Notes under the pieces: model-generated
Told to the model about the DNA's origin: nothing
Seen by the model: the letters and a program-made list of their open reading frames with translations, nothing else
The model's database searches: none
Part shown: positions 1 through 6,371 of the stretch, one piece after another
Layout: every line of letters begins with the position of its first letter
How positions within the stretch are numbered: the stretch's first letter is position 1
Made by a program: the position numbers and the translations under genes
Assembly: GCA_030671915.1 (NCBI GenBank)
Contig: DAOVHN010000145.1
Location: forward strand, 1 to 6,557
Length of the DNA: 6,557 nucleotides
Direction of reading: 5' to 3'
DNA from: Pseudomonadota bacterium
GTDB lineage: Bacteria; Pseudomonadota; Alphaproteobacteria; UBA8366; JADFVY01

Positions 1-169
1 TATGAAGGAAGCGAAGGTCGAGGTGATTGCCGGGATCAACTTGCCCATGCTGATCAAGCTGGCGAGCTTGCGCGAAGGCCATTCGATCGACGACGCGGTT
101 GCCCAGGCGCAGGAATCGGGCCGGAAATATATCAGCGTCGCGTCCAGCCTGCTGGGAGACGGCGACTGA
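1..169 (+). CDS. manX: PTS EIIA component, mannose family (EIIA-Man/ManX type), C-terminal part
   Basis: This is the last 55 residues of a gene that begins before the window; the reading frame starts at base 2. The visible part contains VIAGINLPMLIKLA and ends with GRKYISVASSLL, which are typical of the C-terminal half of EIIA-Man domains. The N-terminal histidine that accepts phosphate from HPr lies outside the window and cannot be checked. In alphaproteobacteria, stand-alone EIIA-Man proteins usually sit between hprK and ptsH and act as cytoplasmic regulatory phosphoacceptors, not as sugar-transport subunits; that role is inferred here. The stop codon TGA (167-169) overlaps the ATG of ptsH by one base (TGATG), which suggests translational coupling. 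The family call is fairly sure; the symbol (manX or ptsM in different genomes) is less so. Confidence 0.82.
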   Translation, partial: MKEAKVEVIAGINLPMLIKLASLREGHSIDDAVAQAQESGRKYISVASSLLGDGD

Positions 170-444
170 TGACGGGAGCCGTGGCCCGCGAGGTCACCAT
201 CGTCAACCGGCGCGGGCTGCATGCCCGGGCGGCGGCGCGCTTCGTGAAGCTGGCTGGCGAATTCGACGCCGACATAACGGTCTGCAAGGATGGCGCCGAG
301 GTTTCGGGCCTGTCGATCATGGGGCTGATGATGCTGGCTGCGGCGCCGGGCACGCAGATCGGAGTCAGCGCCACCGGGAAACAGGCGGAACAGGCCGTGG
401 AGGCGATCGCGGGCTTGGTGAAATCCGGATTCGATGAAGACTGA
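169..444 (+). CDS. ptsH: Phosphocarrier protein HPr
   Basis: This is a complete 91-residue protein, the usual HPr size with a short N-terminal extension. HPr is a small cytoplasmic protein that takes phosphate from Enzyme I on a histidine and passes it to EIIA proteins. The active-site motif RRGLHARAA places the phosphohistidine at His18. The second HPr signature, SIMGLMMLA, puts Ser49 at the position of the regulatory Ser46 of Gram-positive HPr, the target of HPr kinase/phosphorylase, and a glycine-containing turn (APGTQI) follows as in the family. A purine-rich GGGAGA (154-159), inside the end of the EIIA gene, is well placed as ribosome binding site for the ATG at 169. The 3' end overlaps ptsI by 11 bases. 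HprK control is inferred from Ser49; hprK itself is not in the window. Confidence 0.96.
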   Translation: MTGAVAREVTIVNRRGLHARAAARFVKLAGEFDADITVCKDGAEVSGLSIMGLMMLAAAPGTQIGVSATGKQAEQAVEAIAGLVKSGFDED

Positions 445-2206
445 ACGAACAAAAGCGATAGGCGAGCGCATCCTCGACGGCGTCGTCGGGGCGCCGGGCA
501 TCGCGATAGGACCGGCCCATGTCAGCGAGGCCGGCGCGCTGCAGGTCCCGGAATACGAGATTCGGCAAGACGATATCGCGGCGGAAACCGGCCGCTTCGA
601 AGTGGCGCTGACGCGTTCGCAAAATCAGCTCACCAAGCTGAAAACCAAATCGCTGGCGCTGCCGGATGCGACGGCGGAGGAACTCGGTTACCTGCTGGAC
701 GCGCATTTGCTGATGCTGACCGGGTCCCGCCTGGTCCGTGGTGTCGAGGAGACGATTGCGAGTAAGCGAATCAATGCCGAAGCCGCAGTGCAGATGGCGA
801 TCTCGGAGGTCGCGCGGGGTTTCGAGAGTCTGCCCGACGCTTATATGGCTGCACGCGCCGACGATGTCCGCGAGGTCGGCGCGCGGCTGATCCGCAACCT
901 CACGGACACGCCATTCCAAGCATTCACCCATCTGCCGCCCGGGACCATCATTATCGCCGAGGAACTGAGTCCCGCCGACGCGGCCCTTATCAACCCCGAG
1001 ATCGTCGCCGGGTTCGCGACCGTGCTGGGCGGCAAGGAGAGCCACACCGCCATCATGGCCCGCTCGTTCGGCCTGCCGGCGATCTTCGGCGTGGCCGGGC
1101 TGCTGGGCGGCGTGAAAAGTGGCGAGACGGTGATTATCGACGGCGCGGCCGGACGCATCATCGTCGACCCGAAGCCGGAAACGCTGCTGGATTACGAGGG
1201 CCGCCGCAAGCTGTTGGAGCGCGAAAGGCGGCGACTGGACCGGCTGATCAATCTGCCGTCGGAAACCAGCGACGGCACGCTCGTGGGGCTGCAAGCCAAT
1301 CTTGAGCTGCCGCGCGAGGTGGACAGCGCATTGGCGGTCGGGGCCGAAGGCATCGGATTGCTGCGCACCGAGTTCATGTTCATGAACCGCGACACCCCGC
1401 CCGACGAGGACGAACAATATGAATCCCTTTCCGGGCTGATCGCGGCGATGGGCGGGCGGCCGATCACCGTGCGCACGCTGGACGTCGGCGGCGAGAAGCT
1501 GGCCTATTCGCTGGGCGAGCATCTGGGCCATCCGGTCAACCCCGCGTTGGGACTGCGGGCGATTCGGCTGTCCCTGAAGCAGGTGAAACTGTTCGAGGCT
1601 CAGTTGGCGGCGATCCTGCGGGCCGGCGCGCACGGGCCAGTGCGGATATTGCTGCCGATGATCGCCGGGACCGGCGAAATCCGGCAGTCCCGCGAGATAC
1701 TGACCCGCGTCATCAAGCGGCTGAAACGGCGCGGCGTTCCGATCGCCGATCCAATTCCGCCGCTGGGCGTGATGATCGAGGTGCCCGGCGCGGCGCTGGC
1801 CGCCGATGCGCTGGCGGCCCATGTCGATTTCTTCGCCATCGGCACCAACGACCTGACCATGTACACCCTGGCCATAGACCGCGCCGATGAACAGGTGGCA
1901 CACCTGTACAATCCACTGCATCCGGGGGTGTTGCGGCTGATCCAGTTCGCCGTGCAGGCGGGCATGCGCGCCCGCATCCCTGTCAGCGTCTGCGGCGAGA
2001 TGGCCGGCGATTCACGCTATACGGCGCTGTTGCTGGGTCTTGGGGTGCGCGAGTTGTCGATGGCGTCGCCCAGCCTCCCGCGCGTCAAGCAGCGCATCCG
2101 CCAGATCGACATGACGGCCGCCACCATGCGCGCCGAGATCATCATGAGCCAGGCCGATTCCGGCCGTATCGCCGCCCTGCTGGACGATTTCAACGGTCTG
2201 GCCTGA
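434..2206 (+). CDS. ptsI: PTS Enzyme I (phosphoenolpyruvate--protein phosphotransferase), no GAF domain
   Basis: This 590-residue cytoplasmic enzyme autophosphorylates with PEP and transfers the phosphate to HPr. The N-terminal domain opens with GVVGAPGIAIGPA near residues 16-28, so there is no room for the GAF domain that marks EI-Ntr (PtsP). Automatic pipelines may still label the family ptsP. The swivelling phosphohistidine domain carries GGKESHTAIMAR with active His204. The C-terminal PEP-binding barrel shows GLLRTEFMF (Arg311), TVRTLD (Arg347), IEVPGA, GTNDLTMYTLAIDR (Asn472, Asp473) and VSVCGEMAGD with the catalytic Cys520. No key residue is missing and the length is close to the roughly 575 residues of E. 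coli EI. The ATG at 434 overlaps the end of ptsH by 11 bases; its Shine-Dalgarno sequence is weak, so translation probably depends on coupling to ptsH. No other usable start lies before the conserved N-terminus. Confidence 0.95.
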   Translation: MKTERTKAIGERILDGVVGAPGIAIGPAHVSEAGALQVPEYEIRQDDIAAETGRFEVALTRSQNQLTKLKTKSLALPDATAEELGYLLDAHLLMLTGSRLVRGVEETIASKRINAEAAVQMAISEVARGFESLPDAYMAARADDVREVGARLIRNLTDTPFQAFTHLPPGTIIIAEELSPADAALINPEIVAGFATVLGGKESHTAIMARSFGLPAIFGVAGLLGGVKSGETVIIDGAAGRIIVDPKPETLLDYEGRRKLLERERRRLDRLINLPSETSDGTLVGLQANLELPREVDSALAVGAEGIGLLRTEFMFMNRDTPPDEDEQYESLSGLIAAMGGRPITVRTLDVGGEKLAYSLGEHLGHPVNPALGLRAIRLSLKQVKLFEAQLAAILRAGAHGPVRILLPMIAGTGEIRQSREILTRVIKRLKRRGVPIADPIPPLGVMIEVPGAALAADALAAHVDFFAIGTNDLTMYTLAIDRADEQVAHLYNPLHPGVLRLIQFAVQAGMRARIPVSVCGEMAGDSRYTALLLGLGVRELSMASPSLPRVKQRIRQIDMTAATMRAEIIMSQADSGRIAALLDDFNGLA

Positions 2207-2251
2207 TGCGGTGAATACACTCGCAAACCCCCGCCAGCCCTCTAATAGATA

Positions 2252-2273
2252 AACATAAAGATATCTTTATATT
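2252..2273. promoter_or_regulatory. Candidate operator upstream of ahcY (SahR-like palindrome)
   Basis: Bases 2255-2270 read ATAAAGATATCTTTAT, a perfect 16-bp inverted repeat. Two more pairs match outside a single mismatched pair, extending symmetry to 2252-2273. It stands out as an AT-rich island in GC-rich DNA and lies directly upstream of the putative -35 element of ahcY. From memory, palindromes of this form precede methionine-cycle genes (ahcY, metH, metK) in proteobacteria and are assigned to SahR, an ArsR-family repressor that responds to S-adenosylhomocysteine. The palindrome is directly seen; the regulator is inferred and no regulator gene is in the window. Confidence 0.6.
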
Positions 2274-2277
2274 CTAC

Positions 2278-2306
2278 TTGCATTGAAACGCCGGTGCTGT
2301 TATATC
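2278..2306 (+). promoter_or_regulatory. Candidate sigma-70-type promoter of ahcY
   Basis: TTGCAT (2278-2283) and TATATC (2301-2306) are separated by 17 bases and give a plausible -35/-10 pair, with a transcript starting near 2313 and a leader of about 33 bases. The candidate operator ends 7 bases upstream of the -35 box, so a bound regulator could touch polymerase. An alternative -10 (TATATT, 2268-2273) would overlap the palindrome but has no convincing -35 partner. Such a short leader leaves little room for a SAH or SAM riboswitch. Prediction by eye only. Confidence 0.4.
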
Positions 2307-2331
2307 GCTGCCCGCCATCAACAGGATTTTC

Positions 2332-2337
2332 AGAGGA
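2332..2337 (+). promoter_or_regulatory. Ribosome binding site that fixes the ahcY start
   Basis: AGAGGA lies 8 bases before the ATG at 2346. The open frame extends further upstream to an ATG at 2283, but that codon has no comparable site, would fall before the predicted transcription start, and would add residues unlike any SAH hydrolase. This site therefore supports 2346 as the start. Confidence 0.75.
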
Positions 2338-2345
2338 ATTACGCC

Positions 2346-3743
2346 ATGAGCGCGCAGGATTATGTAATCAAGGATATCGGTCTGGCCGACTGGGGCCGCA
2401 AGGAACTGGATATCGCCGAAACCGAGATGCCGGGGCTGATGTCCCTGCGCGAGGAATTCGGCAAGGCGCAGCCGCTGAAGGGCGCGCGCATCGCGGGCTC
2501 GCTGCATATGACCATCCAGACCGCCGCGCTGATCGAGACGCTGACGGCGCTGGGCGCCGATGTGCGCTGGGCTTCCTGCAACATTTATTCGACCCAGGAC
2601 CACGCCGCCGCGGCCATTGCGGTCTCTGGCGTTCCGGTCTTCGCCATCAAGGGCGAGACGCTGGAAGAGTACTGGGACTACAGCCACCGGATTTTCGAGT
2701 GGTCCGACGGCGGCGCGCCGAACATGATCCTCGACGATGGCGGCGACGCCACGCTGCTGCTGCATCTGGGCATGCGGGCAGAGGAGGATCTCTCGGTAGT
2801 TTCCAAACCGAGCAACGAGGAAGAGGAAGTCCTGTTCGCCGCGATCGCCAAGCGGGTTAAGGAACAGCCGGGCTGGTATACGAAGACCGCGAAGAGCATC
2901 CAGGGCGTGACCGAGGAAACCACCACGGGCGTTCATCGCCTGTACGAGATGGCCCAGAACGGCACGCTGATGTTCCCGGCCATCAACGTCAACGACTCGG
3001 TCACCAAGTCGAAGTTCGACAACAAATACGGCTGCCGCGAAAGCCTGGTGGACGGCATTCGCCGCGCCACCGACGTGATGATGGCGGGCAAGGTCGCCGT
3101 GGTCGCGGGCTTCGGCGACGTCGGCAAGGGGTCTTCCGAGTCGCTGCGCAGCGCGGGCTGCCGCGTGCTGGTCACCGAGGTCGACCCGATCTGCGCCCTG
3201 CAGGCCGCGATGGAGGGTTTCGAGGTCGTCACCATGGAGAACGCCGCGCCGCGCGGCGACACCTTCGTCACCACCACCGGCAATATCGACGTCATTACCG
3301 TCGACCATATGCGGGCGATGAGGGACCGGGCGATCGTTTGCAATATCGGGCATTTCGATTCTGAAATTCAAATCGGCGCGCTGAAAAATCTGAAATGGAA
3401 CAACATCAAGCCGCAGGTCGACGAAATCGAATTCGCCGACGGCAAGCGCATCATCCTGCTGGCCGAGGGCCGGCTTGTGAATCTGGGCTGCGCCACCGGC
3501 CATCCCAGCTTCGTGATGAGCGCCAGCTTCACCAATCAGGTGCTGGCCCAGATGGAGCTTTGGCAGCATCCGGAAAATTACGAAAAGCAGGTCTATGTCT
3601 TGCCCAAGCATCTCGACGAAAAGGTCGCCATGCTGCATCTGGCCAAGTTGGGCGTTCAGTTGACGGAAATGTCGAAGGAACAGGCCGACTATATCGGCGT
3701 TCCGGTTCAGGGCCCCTTCAAGCCGGAGCATTACCGCTACTGA
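2346..3743 (+). CDS. ahcY: Adenosylhomocysteinase (S-adenosylhomocysteine hydrolase)
   Basis: This 465-residue cytoplasmic enzyme reversibly splits S-adenosylhomocysteine, the product of SAM-dependent methylation, into adenosine and homocysteine, using a tightly bound NAD+. Substrate-site residues are in place: SLHMT (His54), ILDDGGD (Asp130/Asp131), VTEETTTG (Glu191), and Lys221 and Asp225 in [12 protein letters not shown]. The Rossmann NAD motif GFGDVGKG is at 255-262, NIGHFD gives His336, and the C-terminus KPEHYRY supplies the Lys459 and Tyr463 that reach into the partner subunit's NAD site. An insertion of roughly 35-40 residues around 145-183, absent from the mammalian enzyme, is usual in many bacterial forms. 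The start follows a good ribosome binding site. The gene has its own putative promoter and operator and a strong terminator, so it looks monocistronic. Confidence 0.98.
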   Translation: MSAQDYVIKDIGLADWGRKELDIAETEMPGLMSLREEFGKAQPLKGARIAGSLHMTIQTAALIETLTALGADVRWASCNIYSTQDHAAAAIAVSGVPVFAIKGETLEEYWDYSHRIFEWSDGGAPNMILDDGGDATLLLHLGMRAEEDLSVVSKPSNEEEEVLFAAIAKRVKEQPGWYTKTAKSIQGVTEETTTGVHRLYEMAQNGTLMFPAINVNDSVTKSKFDNKYGCRESLVDGIRRATDVMMAGKVAVVAGFGDVGKGSSESLRSAGCRVLVTEVDPICALQAAMEGFEVVTMENAAPRGDTFVTTTGNIDVITVDHMRAMRDRAIVCNIGHFDSEIQIGALKNLKWNNIKPQVDEIEFADGKRIILLAEGRLVNLGCATGHPSFVMSASFTNQVLAQMELWQHPENYEKQVYVLPKHLDEKVAMLHLAKLGVQLTEMSKEQADYIGVPVQGPFKPEHYRY

Positions 3744-3771
3744 GTCGGCGTTTCATCGGCCGTATCTATGG

Positions 3772-3804
3772 AAGGCCCTGGCGAACGCCGGGGCCTTGCT
3801 TTTT
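3772..3804 (+). terminator. Rho-independent terminator after ahcY
   Basis: AAGGCCC (3772-3778) pairs with GGGCCTT (3791-3797). Inside, a T-G wobble (3779/3790) and GGC/GCC (3780-3782/3787-3789) continue the stem around a GAAC loop. The stem is followed by GCTTTTT (3798-3804). The stem is long, GC-rich and ends in a U-run, 28 bases after the ahcY stop codon, so it should end most ahcY transcripts and insulate the kinase gene downstream. Confidence 0.88.
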
Positions 3805-3819
3805 GGCCGCCAGGCGGCC
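3805..3819. repeat. GC-rich palindrome beside the terminator
   Basis: GGCCGCC, A, GGCGGCC is a perfect inverted repeat with a one-base centre, directly after the U-run of the ahcY terminator. It has no U-run after it on either strand, so it is not itself a typical terminator. Its right side (CGGCCGAT, 3815-3822) can also pair with ATCGGCCG at 3755-3762, which would enclose the terminator. The role is unknown and it may be incidental. Confidence 0.4.
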
Positions 3820-3865
3820 GATAGAAAATTCTTCTTGATTCAGCATGATATGCACGCAAGGCTCC

Positions 3866-3894
3866 TTGTGCCGCGCACGCGGCTTACCTAAACT
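3866..3894 (+). promoter_or_regulatory. Candidate promoter of the divL-like gene
   Basis: TTGTGC (3866-3871) and TAAACT (3889-3894) are 17 bases apart, with 3 and 4 matches to the sigma-70 consensus. The expected transcription start, about 7 bases after the -10 box, falls at 3901-3902, that is, on the GTG proposed as start codon. This is weak evidence by eye, but it fits the absence of a Shine-Dalgarno sequence before that GTG. Confidence 0.3.
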
Positions 3895-3901
3895 GGCCGA
3901 C

Positions 3902-6349
3902 GTGATAAAGAAAAGGTTAATCGACGGCACTGGCTTGGTGGCCATTGCGCTGCTTTTTGTCGACTCCCCCGCCCATGCGGCGGGATCGGTATCCATGCCG
4001 GTCGCGCTGTCGCTGGGCGGGGCGCTGGCCGCCGCTGTCGCCGGGATGGCCTATCTCTATATGGTGCTGCGCGCCAGCAGGGACAAAGCCGCGCGCCTGT
4101 CCACGGCAAACGCCCGGCTTCTGGACAGCGCGCCTGCCGGTGTTGTTCGCTGGGCAGAGGGCGGGGCAAGTTTTTCGGCCCGCGCCGTGGAATTTCTGGA
4201 ATTGGCGCGCAACCCCGGCCCGGTCGACGCGGAGAAGGCGGACGGCATCCTGCGCGGCGCTTTTCCGGAGGCCGAGCAGGGGCGGCTGACGACCGCGCTG
4301 CGGGCGCTGCACGCGGATGGAACGGGCTTCGAAGGCTGCTTCCGGATATCGGGAGAGACTTCGGTCACCCTTCGCGGCGAGCGACTGGACGGAACCGGCG
4401 TTGTCTGGGTCCTGGACGCGGCGGAACTGATGCGTTTGTCGGGCGAACTGGACGGAAAGTCCACGGAGGCGGCAACCCTGCAGGCATTGCTCGACAAGAT
4501 TCCGATGCCGGCCTGGTGGCGTGGCGAGGATCACAAGCTCGCGGGCGTCAACCGCGCCTATGTGGAAGCCGCCGACCGCAATCGCGAAACCATACTTGCC
4601 GATCAGATCGAACTTGCCGCCGGCTATATCGACCGGGGCGGCCGGGCGCTGGCGGAACGGGCCAGCAAAACCGGTATGGCGCAATCGGAAAGCCATCATG
4701 TGGTGATCGGCAGCAACCGGCGCCTGCTGGAATTCACCGAAGTTCCGCTGGACGGCCCCGTGCGCCGGGTTGGCGGTTTTGCAATGGACGCAACGGCGCT
4801 GGAGGCGCTGCAGGACCAGCTGGCAGACCATATAGCGGCCCATGCGGAAGTGCTTGAAGGCCTGGGTACGGCGATCGCCATCTTCGGCGCCGACAAGCGG
4901 CTTAAATTCTTCAACACCGCCTATGCGGAGATGACCCAGATCGACAATGCGAAACTTGAGGGCGAACCCAGCCTGGGCGAAATTCTGGAATGGCTGCGCG
5001 AGAATCGCCGGCTGCCGGAATATGTCGACTTCCCGGCTTTCAAGGCCGACCAAGACCGCTGGTTCACTTCGCTGATCGAGCCTGTGCAGGAGCTGATGCA
5101 TCTGCCCGACGAAACCACCCTGCGCTTTGTCGCTTCGCCCCATCCGCTGGGCGGGCTGGTCTTTGCGCTGGAGGATGTCACCGACCGGCTGGCGCTGGAG
5201 AGTTCGTACAACACTTTGATCGAAGTGCAACGCGAGACACTGAACAAGCTTTATGAAGGTGTCGCGGTGTTCGGCGGCGACGGCAGGTTGAGGTTGTTTA
5301 ACCCGGAATTGGGCAGGATCTGGGGAATTCCCGAGGAAACGCTTGCCGGTGGGCCGCATATCAGCGAGTTGGTGGAGGCCGCGCGAAGCTATTTCCCGGA
5401 CGACGCAGACTGGCCGCGGCTGAAACAGCGCATTGTCCTGATGGTGACCGAGCGCGCGGCGCATAGCGGCCGGCTGCACCGGGAGGACGGCACCGTTATC
5501 AAGTATGCGGTCGTGCCGCAGCCCGACGGCAATATGCTGATGAACTTCGTGGATATTTCCGACAGCGCCCGGGTCGAGCGAGCGCTCAGGGACCGCAACG
5601 TCGCCTTGGAGAATGCCGACAGAATCAAATCGGAATTCATCGGCAATGTCAGTTACGAGTTGCGCACACCGTTGAATGCGATCGTCGGGTTTACCGAAAT
5701 CCTCGACAACCGCTATTTCGGCGACCTTACCGAGCGCCAGTCCGAATATGTCGAATGCATCCTTCAGGCCTCGACCCACCTGATGGCGCTGATCGACGAC
5801 ATTCTGGATCTGGCGACCATCGAGGCCGGATACATGTCGCTGGACCTGCAGGATGTGGAAATCGCTTCACTGATAGGCGCGCTGGCGGAGGTCGCGGCCG
5901 AACGGGCCGATCAGGCCGGACTGAAGATCAAGATCGAATGCCCCGCCGACATCGGCGCCATGCTGGCCGATACGGTCCGGTTGCGCCAAGCGCTGTTCAA
6001 TCTGGTCTCCAACGCAATACAGTTTACCCCCGCCGGCGGGACCATCGTACTGTCGGCCGAGCGCACGGACGACGAAATGCTGCTGAGCGTCACCGATACG
6101 GGCATCGGCATCGCACCGGAGGACCATGAGCGCGTCTTCCAGCGGTTCGAACGCGGCGACCCCAATACGCGCGAGTCCGGCACGGGGCTGGGCCTGGCCC
6201 TGGTCAAGAGCCTGGTCGAGTTGCATGGCGGCACGGTCGACCTGGAGAGCACGCAGGGCCAGGGAACGAAAGCAACCTGCCGCCTGCCATTGAATCGCGT
6301 GCCGCAGTCAAGCGAAAATCCCCTGTTGGACATCGAATCGATGAACTGA
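3902..6349 (+). CDS. divL: DivL-like membrane-anchored PAS histidine-kinase homologue with Tyr in place of the phosphoacceptor His
   Basis: The protein has 815 residues from the GTG at 3902. An ATG at 3845 opens the frame earlier but adds 19 residues ahead of a clear signal-like segment (MIKKRLIDG, a hydrophobic stretch, then SPAHA), so the GTG start is preferred. One transmembrane helix follows at about 34-56, with positive residues (RASRDKAAR) on the cytoplasmic side and almost no periplasmic domain. Four PAS-like modules lie near 69-172, 189-298, 312-431 and 444-561. HisKA is at about 575-641 and HATPase at about 686-796. The H-box reads NVSYELRTPL: Tyr585 (TAC, 5654-5656) replaces the histidine, while Glu586 and RTP remain. 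The N-box (Asn700, Asn704), G1 (DTGIG, Asp732) and G2 (GTGLGL, 760-765) are intact. DivL of Caulobacter has the same architecture with Tyr550, binds DivK and modulates the CckA-ChpT-CtrA cell-cycle relay. A similar role is inferred here. The alternative is another PAS kinase that independently lost its histidine. Confidence 0.83.
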   Translation: MIKKRLIDGTGLVAIALLFVDSPAHAAGSVSMPVALSLGGALAAAVAGMAYLYMVLRASRDKAARLSTANARLLDSAPAGVVRWAEGGASFSARAVEFLELARNPGPVDAEKADGILRGAFPEAEQGRLTTALRALHADGTGFEGCFRISGETSVTLRGERLDGTGVVWVLDAAELMRLSGELDGKSTEAATLQALLDKIPMPAWWRGEDHKLAGVNRAYVEAADRNRETILADQIELAAGYIDRGGRALAERASKTGMAQSESHHVVIGSNRRLLEFTEVPLDGPVRRVGGFAMDATALEALQDQLADHIAAHAEVLEGLGTAIAIFGADKRLKFFNTAYAEMTQIDNAKLEGEPSLGEILEWLRENRRLPEYVDFPAFKADQDRWFTSLIEPVQELMHLPDETTLRFVASPHPLGGLVFALEDVTDRLALESSYNTLIEVQRETLNKLYEGVAVFGGDGRLRLFNPELGRIWGIPEETLAGGPHISELVEAARSYFPDDADWPRLKQRIVLMVTERAAHSGRLHREDGTVIKYAVVPQPDGNMLMNFVDISDSARVERALRDRNVALENADRIKSEFIGNVSYELRTPLNAIVGFTEILDNRYFGDLTERQSEYVECILQASTHLMALIDDILDLATIEAGYMSLDLQDVEIASLIGALAEVAAERADQAGLKIKIECPADIGAMLADTVRLRQALFNLVSNAIQFTPAGGTIVLSAERTDDEMLLSVTDTGIGIAPEDHERVFQRFERGDPNTRESGTGLGLALVKSLVELHGGTVDLESTQGQGTKATCRLPLNRVPQSSENPLLDIESMN

Positions 6350-6371
6350 CTTTCTCCGGGAGGGTCGGGTA

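Noticed and set aside
365..1921. 518-codon open frame on the minus strand opposite ptsI
   Set aside because: It is antisense to a gene with every Enzyme I motif, its translation is rich in Arg, Gln, His and Asp with no recognisable domain, and such frames arise from codon bias in GC-rich genes.
2207..2345. SAH or SAM riboswitch in the ahcY leader
   Set aside because: I looked for the conserved GC-rich core expected of a SAH riboswitch and for SAM-II-like elements and found neither. The likely leader, about 33 bases, is also too short.
2283..2345. N-terminal extension of ahcY from an upstream in-frame ATG at 2283
   Set aside because: The extra 21 residues do not resemble SAH hydrolases, there is no Shine-Dalgarno sequence, and the codon lies within the predicted promoter.
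2274..3731. 485-codon open frame on the minus strand opposite ahcY
   Set aside because: It mirrors ahcY almost end to end, has no family signature and no ribosome binding site, and is a codon-bias shadow.
3742..3841. Two GANTC (CcrM methylation) sites between ahcY and the divL-like gene, at 3742-3746 and 3837-3841
   Set aside because: GANTC occurs at many other places in the window, including inside ptsH and ptsI, at roughly the frequency chance predicts, so these two are not evidence of cell-cycle methylation control.
3917..5779. 620-codon open frame on the minus strand opposite the divL-like gene
   Set aside because: The sense strand encodes PAS, HisKA and HATPase motifs; the antisense product has no domain that I recognise and the low-complexity composition of a shadow frame.
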